From Rhizoclosmatium globosum (Eukaryota; Chytridiomycota; Chytridiomycetes; Chytridiales; Chytriomycetaceae), in NCBI GenBank assembly GCA_002104985.1, contig MCGO01000050.1:248001-312000 (forward strand): a DNA stretch of 64,000 nucleotides, written 5' to 3'. Position 1 is the first letter of the stretch, and each line of letters begins with the position of its first letter. The notes below the pieces were generated by a model that was not told the origin of the DNA, searched no databases, and was given only the letters and a program-made list of their open reading frames with translations. The translations under genes and the position numbers were made by a program. Shown here in pieces: positions 55,205 to 64,000 of the stretch.

Positions 55205-55714
55205 CTTGAAGGAGCGTTTGAAAGATGAATGTTCTTCGTCTCTGAAAATAATAGTAGGAGTTCAGCACTGAATTTTTCTGTGGAAGAACACATTCAAACC
55301 TCCAACGCCCAGGCTCAAACAGTTATCGACGCAATTCATAGGACTTTCTACGTTACGTTGCGATGATTCAGCTGATACGGTCTAATGCTCAAAGTGGCGT
55401 ATACGGTAATGTGTTGACTGCCTTTCCGTCGCAAACTTCCGATCTCCATTGAACCCCCCATTCATCTCAAAAAAAAGAAGAGAAATATATCCATTAAAAG
55501 TAATTCGTTCAAGTCATTTCTAACGGATTCTCCGGAGTGTCGGTGACACAAAAAATTCAGAGCTAGCATGAATATGTCTCTAATTCCGAAATACAATGAC
55601 GGAATGTATGTTTTATGGTCAAGAGGGATGGATGAGAAGAAGGAGGAAGGGAGGGATTGCCGAAGAGATTTTCGTTCAAGTTCCCTCTTCCAACCACAGC
55701 AAACGAACGCGCGC
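55205..55714. promoter_or_regulatory. Divergent upstream region
   Basis: This 510-bp spacer lies between the zinc-finger gene (minus) and the MATH gene (plus). An in-frame ATG at 55568 would add 49 residues to the MATH protein, but that stretch (WSRGMDEKKEEGRDC) does not look like the rest, so I treat it as leader. Confidence 0.45.
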
Positions 55715-58700
55715 ATGTCACCTGTTCCCAAGGCAGCTTCAGCGGCGGGACCCACGTCACCAGCAGCGCAATATAGTGATGAGGGCTATGATCCCGAAGG
55801 AGGCGGTGGATTTGCAATGGACTTTGGCGATGATGGCTATGACAACAGCAACATCAACAACTATGGATCGTACTCTGAAACCACCTCTCAACAGCAACAG
55901 CAACAGCAACAGCAGCAATTAAGCGACTCGTATGCAAACGACCCTTGGTTCTCGTCTGACTCGTACGCTACAAACTCGTACGTGCCTGAGGACACTCTTG
56001 AAGCCAGCGAAGGAGCCGATACTGTCCCGGCTTCTTACTCAAACTCAGACTATCCAACTTCAAACTCAGCTTCCTTTGCTCAGCACCAGCAGCAACAGCA
56101 GCAGCAACAGCTCAAGTCGCCCTCAGTCAAGGCAATCAGCCTCAAATCCCCAAAGCCTGGTCCTACTGTCTCCACGACCCACACTCCTTCCCAAAAGCAA
56201 TCAAGCGTAAATGGTACGTTCCCTGACAGTTTATTAAGCTTCATTCTGCCTCTCTCCTTACATTGACTTGATCTGGCTGGCAATCCCAATATAACACGTC
56301 ACAATTAACCAGGCGCCAACGTTCACCACCAACCGCTCGTCGGCACTGTCGGCCATCCAATGTTTGGTTCAAACGTAACGCTTAATCCGTCCGCAGACAA
56401 CCAGCCCGTCTTTGACCAGGATCACAACCAACTGCCCTCCCCGCACACTGTCGGCTTCGGAACCTCAGACATGGACACAACCGACGTTGACGCTAACGGA
56501 ACTGCAACTCACACCGAAACTTACATTGAGACAAATCTCGTGGCTTCCTTCAAATGGGCAATTGAAAACTTTGCCTCCATCACGGATGAAAAGCTCGTTT
56601 CTCCTCCTTTTGGCTCCTCAGACCATCGATGGCAGATTGTCGTCTATCCACGTGGTCCTGCAAACTCTGACAACAGCCATCTCTCAGGCTTTTTGCGACC
56701 GCTCAAGTCTCAGGCTGAAGAAGATGCCGGTGAAGACTGGTTCCGTGCTGTAAAGAAATTCACTATCCGCGTGCACAAACCGAATGAACGGCCTTCGTAT
56801 GGACAGTCGGAGGAGGTTGAAGAGTCGTATTCATATACCCTGAGTCCATCACACCCTCTTGTGGATCAAATTCCTGATGATGTACTTGTGCAAGATACAT
56901 CGCTAGAGTCTGATTTTAATGGATTTGGAGCTGCTACGCCTGGTACGATTCGCCTTGTGTAAATCTTCAACCTACATTTTTTCACTTAACTTCTCAATAC
57001 AACACAGGTTGGGGATTTACGACATTAGCGCCTCTTGATTTGATCTATTCAGAAGGCCTTGCCTCAGAAACTGGAACACTTACCGTTAGTGCCTCAGTAG
57101 AGTCCCTTCCGTCCGTTCCCTGGGTTACCCAGACATTTTCTTGGGCGATCCCAACCATTCAAGACCACCTTGACTCAAACACACCAACCTTCGCTTCCCC
57201 TGTATTTGGTTCAACACCCGCTCACCAATGGACTATCCACTTGACCCCAGACTACACATCCAATACACTCAGTGCATACCTCCAACCCCAACTCTCCTCC
57301 CAAGAGCAAGGAAACTGGACAAGAAGTATAAGTTCTTTCACACTCAAAATCCAGTCCCCACAGAGCGAATTTGGATACACACACAGTCCATCCCACGTCA
57401 GCTCCAAGACTCTTACTGGCGGATACATCTTTTCCGCACAGAACATGAGCACAGGTTGGCCCGGCTTCCTATCTCTCGATCAAGTCCCCGGATGCGTGGA
57501 CAGCACAGGCACAATGCGCGTTGACGTTGAAGTCACCTGGATCCAACAAATCTCCGGATCCACCACTACCACCACAACCAATACCGACCCAAACAACGGA
57601 GTATCTCAAGAAGAAATCGCACGCCTTGAAGCCGAATGGGACGCCAAAGTCCAGGCTCTTGTGCATGAAGCCGAGCAGATGCGGGGACAGATTTCCGGTC
57701 TTGAGACTGCAGTTGTAGAAGCGAAAGAGGAGACAAGCCGGGAGAGTGATTTTGTGAGTGAATTGCAGGAAGAACTCGCGGCTGTCAAAGAAGAGCTTGG
57801 AAACGTGAGGGATGAAGTAGCCCAACTAGGATCTCAGGAAGAAAAGATTAAAGTCGTGAAGGCGCGGTTAGCTGTTTTGAGAGCATCTTTCGAGAACGGC
57901 GTTGGGTTTGAAAGTGTCACTGAAAAGGACCTGTTGAATGAGGATGTGGATGCAGAGGAAGGAGAGAGTAAAGTTGGTTTACGGGTTTTGTACACGGAGT
58001 TGGAGAAGGAGACTGGGTTCTATGTCTTGAAGGCGAAATGCTCAATGCTTGAAGCTGATAAGGCGTCTTTGAGAGAGTTGGTTCGGGACTTGAGAATCAA
58101 GAATCAGGAGTTGAAAGGGACCGGTGGTAGAACGTCTCCAACTTTGCACCGTCGCATGTCATTTGTGAGCGAAGCTGGAGCTGATGGTCCTGTTCGGGTC
58201 GAGGAAGTGTTGGAAAATTCGAGAGAGGAGGCAGATACTGCTCGACAGACTTTGGATGAATTTTATCAAAGGGGTGAATATTCAAGTGATATGGCAGCTC
58301 AAGTTGCTGAAAAGGCTGCTTGTTTGGCTGATCTTACAAGTAAGTTGTTTCTTAAATTGATTGCTGTTGTTGAACCAATCTTGATAGTGTTATATGCGGA
58401 ACTGTCCTTGTCTCGTGCTGCTGTGATGGACTCTTGCCACTTCCACGATATCCAAAGCTTCCCGACAAATGATCCAAATTCTGCTGTCAGCAACATGGTT
58501 TATGAGATTGAACAATTAATGATTGAAGTGGACGCTCAAATTTCGTACTTGAAGCCAGCCACATACCAGCAACAGAACTTTGATTACCAATCCCAACAGA
58601 CCGGGAACGATGGCTCCCTTACCATCAATACCCAGCAACCTCAACTTGACTCACAACAGTCACTGGATCTCCAATTACAACTACAGCATTACAAGACACT

Positions 58701-60951
58701 CTCAGAGACATATGCAGCCGAACTTGCCAACAAGAACCGAATCGAAGAGCTCAAAGCTCAGAATCCATACGATATTGCCAATAGCCCCGCGTTTGTGTCA
58801 TCTGCTCTGTCAAGTCCTGGCGCTATGAAGGGAATGCTCAAGTACGGAAGCGCTGGCAGCGTGAGTGCCGCCAAGGGAAGGGGGGACATGTACCCAGAAG
58901 CATGGACACCTGTTGAGAAACAAGGAGGACCTGTTTCCGCGGAAGAGTTGGCGGTAAGGTTTTTTGTATTAATTAATGTTTTGTCTAATAGATTCAACAA
59001 ACAGAAAATGCTGACAACCCTGCAAACAAAAGCTCTTGGACCTTTCACTTTCTTCCTTCCGACTATTTTACTCTTGGCCTCCATGTTCGCATCATACGCA
59101 ACTTTACACGTACATTGCCCTGCGAACCCCAACACAATACTCTGTCAGGCCTCTGTCCCAATTTACGACTCCATTGCAAACGCATGGCACACAGCTGCCA
59201 CCAAATTTGTTACCGATGTCGTGCCATTCACCACCAACCAACTCTCCTCCGCCACAGCCTCAACTCTTCATGTAATTGACGCTACAAACAAGAAAGTGAA
59301 AAAAGATTGGGAACGCGCTGAACGCGAGCGATTGATCAAACAAGTTCGTGAACAAGAAAAGAAGGAATTAGAACGACTCTTGAAGGAGCAAGAGAAGGAA
59401 CACGAATTAGAAAAAGCGGCTCGAGTTGCTGCTGTTGAGAAGGAGCTTACAGAACAGATTCGTGCAGCAAACGAAGCCAAGAAGAAGGAAATGGAAGCAA
59501 TGAAACTTGAGTTTGAAAAGTGGAAGGAGGAAGAGCTGCAAAGACAAAGAAATGAGTTTAGGGAGCAAGAGGAGGCGAAGTCTAAGGCTGAGAATGATAA
59601 GTGGATGCAGGATGTGAAAGTTGCTGATGTGAACCATGCGACTTTGAAGGATGAAGAAGCTACTGAAAAGAAAGAAGTTGAGAAGGCGACGAAAGCTGCT
59701 GCAGTTGCTGCCGCTTCTGTGGAGGTGACCGCCTCAGTTGAGTCTGTCAAGACTATGCCCGATACCACTGCCAAGTCCGTTGTTGTTGAGTCTGTCAGCA
59801 CTGTCCCTGTCCCCACCCCAGCCGTTGTTGTTGAAGAAGTCGTGAAATCAAAGCCGTCAGTCGTCCCTGTCGTGCCAAAGATTCCAGTGGTTCCACCTGT
59901 CGTCCCACCTGCCACATCCAAGAAAACAGTTCCTGTGCCCCCTGTTGCCCCACCCACTACCAAAAAAACTGTGAAGGAAGAAGAAAAGATTGTGAAGAAG
60001 GAAGAAGAAGTGAAGGCGAAGAGCGATGAAGCTGCTGTGTCCGTTGAGAGTACCAAGTCCGTTGTTGAGTCTGCACAAACCGTGTCTGCCAGTGCCACTA
60101 CCACCAAATCAGTTGTCGAGTCCGTACCAATTAGTTCTACTTCATTAAAGTCTGTCGTCCAGGGGGCTGTAACCACTACCACCACAACAGTTGCTGAGTC
60201 CCCCGTATCTACTACCACCACAACCACAACCAAATCAAGTGTTGAGTCCGTATCTACCAGTACCTTGTCTACGAGTACCACTTCAACCAAATCAGTCGTC
60301 GAGCCTGTTCAAACCGTATCCCCCAGTGCCACCAAAACCGAATCAACAGTTGTTGCCGAAACTTCATCATCTGCAAAGGCAGCTATCCCAGTAACAACTC
60401 CGACCGTGATTGAAGAACCCGTGAATTCCAAATCGTCCACCCTCCCTGTTGAGCCAACCGTTCCAGTAGCCCCACTTCCCCCCGTCAATGTCCCAACAAC
60501 AGCTGAATCGAAAAAGTCTGTTCCAGTACCACCGATAGCCCCTGTAGCTGCCAAAAAGAGTACCACCGCCCCATCCCCGCCCGTCGCAACACCGGCTGTA
60601 ACTGAACAGCCAGTCGTAAGCGAAATACCTGTAGAGACTGAAGAGCCCGCCGTAACCGAAACTCAGTCTATTGTTGAGAAAGAGGGTACAGCGACTGTAT
60701 CCAAAGAGAAACCGTCAGAAACGGCTGAAATGAATGATGATAAAATTGAAGGTGAGTTGATTAATTTGCAACGATGCCCATTAAATACTTATTCATCGTG
60801 TGCCCTGTTTAATAGACCTACTCAAGACTGTTGTCGAAGAGAAACCTGAAACTGTGGTTGAAGGTGAGAGACTGAAATATTGAGGTTGTGTGTGGTGGTG
60901 TACTGAATTACCGATTTTGTAGACATTGCGACCAACGTAACAGAGAAATAA
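55715..60951 (+). CDS. Double-MATH, coiled-coil, single-pass membrane protein
   Basis: Seven exons: 55715-56213, 56313-56942, 57008-58339, 58388-58953, 59005-60751, 60816-60863, 60923-60951; about 1616 residues. Residues 1-200 are low-complexity with Gln runs. MATH domain 1 spans about 225-370 (FKWAIENFASITDEKLVSPP ... HRWQIVVYPRG) and MATH domain 2 about 400-550 (FSWAIPTIQDHLDS ... QWTIHLTP). A coiled coil follows (about 560-720, 760-800). A hydrophobic helix (FFLPTILLLASMFASYA) lies in exon 5, then a long basic/acidic coiled coil (KKVKKDWERAERERLIKQVR ... ) and a 350-residue Val/Thr/Pro/Lys repeat tail. MATH domains bind peptide motifs of partner proteins. The topology suggests an organelle-membrane tether or receptor adaptor. 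The exact start is uncertain. Confidence 0.75.
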
Positions 60952-61314
60952 TGTATTTCGAGGTGTGATTTATTGTAAGAGTTATCGTGAAAATAAAAAA
61001 AGAACTTGTTGCTACGATTACCGTTTGATTTGTTGAAGGGAACGCACCTGGAAACAAAACCACATCAATACAGCCATATAATAGCCTTTTTCCTAGTTTT
61101 CTTTCTCTTACTACTAACAAAAATACCAAATAAAAATGTACTGAAGTACTTTGTGTGCAAAACACTGAATAAGTTAGCGTGTCAATGACAATCAATCTGA
61201 GGTTCCAGTATAAACAACTTTCCTCATCCTCGCCTGATTCAGTAGGGAATATGGTAATTTCAAAATGAGTCCGCTCACCTTTTCTTGGAAATCATTTCAT
61301 TCATTTGGAGAGAA
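60952..61314 (+). other. Intergenic region before F-box/LRR gene
   Basis: This 363-bp AT-rich spacer lies between two genes in the same direction. Besides the MATH gene poly(A) signal I see nothing supportable; it should contain the promoter of the F-box gene. Confidence 0.5.
60992..60997 (+). terminator. Poly(A) signal of MATH gene
   Basis: AATAAA lies 41 nt after the stop codon at 60951. Confidence 0.45.
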
Positions 61315-64000
61315 ATGCAGACACAACCGACACAACTGGGGAAGGGAGTGCATATGCAACGACACGGCCAGCGAATAGGCAGCGGGACCACAGCAGGAGT
61401 GAAGCGAGTCATTGGTGGAGGTACGTGCGATGGTGTGCTTGTTTTTGGTTTGAAGGGGGAAAGGGGGGGTTAAGGGAGGCAGGGACAATGGATCAAGAGA
61501 TGCTAAACCAGATTCCACTTGCACTCTAGGACTCCCAACGCTTCCGTCTCGAGCAATTGGCAAGATTGCGCAGTTTGTGCAGCAGATGGAGCTTGATGAA
61601 GCTGTTGTTGTTGTTGGAGGGAGTGAGACGCACGTGGATGATGCTGACACCGAGGCCGAGGCGGCAAGGACAGCTAGGACAGCTAGGACGCAGCAAGCAA
61701 GGCGTGCGCACAACTTAAGCCAGGTTCTCTGTGTTTCGCGGCACTGGCTTCGGTCCGCGGCCGCACAACTCTGGCGCCACGTGCGAGTGCGGAGCCTTGG
61801 CCTTGAAAGTGTTGTGTCTGCGCTCTTGGCCGAGTCGCCGCTTGTTCCTTACGCGGCCTTTGTTCGGCGGGTGACTCTCTTGGGCGGCCAGGTTGAAATC
61901 GGCGACATTGACCTGCTTCTGCTTTTGGCCCAGCGTCTTTCGTCTCTGAGAATCAATCTTCAAACTGCATCGAATGTGCTTTTGTTGTCAATTGCTGATT
62001 ATTGCCCACGTTTGAGTCACCTGGTTCTGAGGGAGTGTCCATTATCAGCTCCATCCCTCCTCACAAAAATGTGTCTTGCTTGTCCCTTGATTCGTAACTT
62101 GGATCTGTCGTACACCCTGTTTGATACCGAGGCGGCTGTTATTGCTGTCACGTACTTGCCTGCATTGCAATCGCTCATTGTCGAGGGTCTTGGTGCTCCC
62201 CTTCATTCGGAAGATTCATCCACTTCAACTTCAACTACAATACAATCAACGGCGAAGAACAAGTCGCTCAAATATATTAGCTTGAGAAACTCGCTTCCAA
62301 CAGACTCTCATATTCGTCGATTGGCTCAAACGTGCCCCTCCCTTCAAACTCTGATTATATCCTCATGTACTTCCCTCTCAGACGATGCCATTCTATCCAT
62401 TGCTCAATTTTGTCCGCTCTTGGAAACGCTGGACGCTTCCTTTATTCCTTCTCTCACCGATTTATCTCTCTATGCGCTGTCTCACCGCCTCTCGTCCTCC
62501 CTCTATTCACTTTCTTTGTCCTCGTGCACGAACCTATCTCCTCTTGCTGTTCAATTTCTGATTGATGCCTGCTTGTCAGAAAGTTCCGGTGTTGCTTCTG
62601 CTGAACCCAATTCCTTTACTCGAAACGGTCGCTTGCATCAACTTGTCATGCACGGATGCCCCTTGATTCTTCAGAGTTATTTGGGTGCATTTGATACCAA
62701 AAAAGATGGCTTTGGAGTCACTTTTGTGATACAAGAGTCTCCGGCTGACGCACTGGAAAATGCCAGCCAAGTCGAAAATCAAACAAAAGGCATGGATGGA
62801 CAAGCGATTGATTTGTTGGAGTGGATGTTGGTTGGTGAGGAACTGAGGGCTGCTGTTGGCGCTGGCAGCCGACAACCAACCCCTTCAACAAAACCAACGC
62901 TCTCTCTCCTATCTACATCCAATCTTCAACCGAACAACATCAACAACGTGGGTCCTGGCGCCAGCAGTAACGGCGGTGCGACGGCGACTTCTCCTCGAAA
63001 TGACTACACTCTTGAACCAAACGAATTGTGGATGCTGGCCGCCTACAATATGAGGATTCTGAACCATTCTGCAATAACACATACTGCTCCTGCCACAAAT
63101 CCCGCAGCTCCTAATCGTGTTGGAACGTCAAATAACCTGTTTGATTCGCTCGATTCGCTAACAGATTCAGAGGACACTTCAACTGCAGCAACAACGCCAT
63201 CGCACACAGCATCGTCTCTTCGTAATAGCAATCGATCAAGTTTTCAGTCGTTGGGCGATGCTCAGCCAGCAGAAACCAATTCAAGCAATATTAGCGATCT
63301 AACGAGCAAGGAGCTAAAGCGTCTCTCCTCCCTCTCCGTTGCTTCTTCTGTGTCCTCAACTACCTCTTCCACACGATTACCAACTCCAACGCCATCACGA
63401 CTTCCATCCTCGCGACTCCGCCAATCCACTTCAATGACAAACGCATCAAGCTCCCTCCCAAAGCCTGCATCCTCACTGTCTAAACGAACCATGCAACAGC
63501 AATCAACTCCAACTCCCATCACCTCAAAAACTCCGACACCAACACCCACTCGGAAAATCAACTTTAGCGCATACCACAACACTCCCACTCAACCTCCACC
63601 CCCTGTAACTCGTTCTTTCAGTGGTCTCAAAAAACCAACTTCCCTCTTGACGCTTTCATCATACACAACCCCACTATCACCTCCAACATCCGCATCAACA
63701 ACAACATCAAGCTACAAGCCACGTACCTTCAAAAAGTACAACGAAGACGCAGCTGAAGTATCTTCACTCCTCACACCTCGAAAACCAGGTACAGCAGTCC
63801 TTCAGCGGACCACAACAAAACCTGTCAGAAGCGCGTTGAAGAGACCTGCGTCTGGTGTTTCCCCTGGAAGTGGAGGCGTGACACCTGTGCGTGGAGCAAG
63901 CACGTATGGAGGCAGTAACAGTTCTGGATTGAAACCGCCAATGACGAGGAGACAAACAATAATCGCGCCTGTGACGCCTGTTTCTTCTCCTGGTTCTGGG
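61315..64000 (+). CDS. F-box/LRR protein, C-terminus cut by window edge
   Basis: Two exons are visible: 61315-61420 and 61530 onward, open to the right edge; about 859 residues so far. An F-box-like region (LPTLPSRAIGKIAQFVQQ ... LSQVLCVSRHWLRSAAAQLW, about 37-100) contains an Ala/Thr/Glu insert. From about 130 to 420 there are cysteine-containing LRRs of the GRR1/AMN1 type (YCPRLSHLVLRECPLSAPSL, TCPSLQTLIISSCTSLSDDA, FCPLLETLDASFIPSLTDLS). The rest is a Ser/Thr/Pro-rich tail with many TPTP and RLPSSRLR patches. It should act as the substrate receptor of an SCF ubiquitin ligase. No stop is reached, so the true length is unknown. Confidence 0.75.

Noticed and set aside
59405..60290. Possible transposon remnant suggested by the repetitive Val/Thr/Pro tail of the MATH protein
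   Set aside because: The repeats are short, in frame and amino-acid level, with no terminal repeats or transposase motifs.

Overview
The window is nuclear DNA of a fungus, probably an early-diverging one such as a chytrid. That placement is inferred from gene content and architecture, not from a marker gene. The evidence is spliced genes with short introns (mostly 45-80 nt, GT..AG, often GTAAG or GTGAG donors), fungal-type GATA and homeodomain regulators, a Mediator subunit, poly-Gln and Ser/Thr-rich low-complexity proteins, a phosphate-induced/EXORDIUM-like secreted protein and a GPI-type leucine-rich-repeat surface protein. I found no rRNA, tRNA, transposase or CRISPR array. Genes are packed tightly, often 50-250 bp apart. 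Splice sites were chosen by eye; each junction keeps the reading frame, and for the multi-exon genes I checked that the exon lengths sum to a whole number of codons.

Layout: 1-760 (-) is a partial unknown gene cut by the left edge; 831-2791 (-) is a homeodomain protein. From 3038 to 32915 lies a cluster dominated by one lineage-specific family of putative regulators: genes at 3038-5845 (+), 8668-11126 (-), 16341-17898 (+), 21691-24090 (-), 24152-26134 (-) and 28875-32915 (-). Each has an N-terminal coiled coil, one or more copies of an unrecognised ~75-90 residue module (consensus ends in V/I-P-x2-L-x2-E-F-x2-W), and all but the first also carry zinc fingers (GATA, or paired C2H2/C2HC fingers). 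Two related paired-finger genes without the module (11672-13129 + and 13945-14940 -) face each other around a MED11-like gene. Between them sit a WRN-type 3'-5' exonuclease-like protein (6256-8541), a mitochondrial-carrier-like protein (15164-16236), an LRR/GPI surface protein (18248-21388), an NmrA-like reductase (26187-27359) and an EXORDIUM-like protein (27455-28438).

From 33306 to 44021 (-) I assemble one giant 11-exon gene of about 3273 residues with recurring FSFSSFL motifs and a C-terminal membrane hairpin. It is followed by an acidic low-complexity protein (44145-45035), a large membrane protein (45211-49344), an F-box/LRR protein (49372-50388), three tandem C2H2 genes (50610-55204, all -), a two-MATH-domain membrane protein (55715-60951) and an F-box/LRR protein running off the right edge (61315-64000).

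The strongest candidate for an undescribed system is the module family: about 14 divergent copies of one domain in six neighbouring genes, combined with interchangeable DNA-binding domains, which looks like a locally expanding transcription-factor family.
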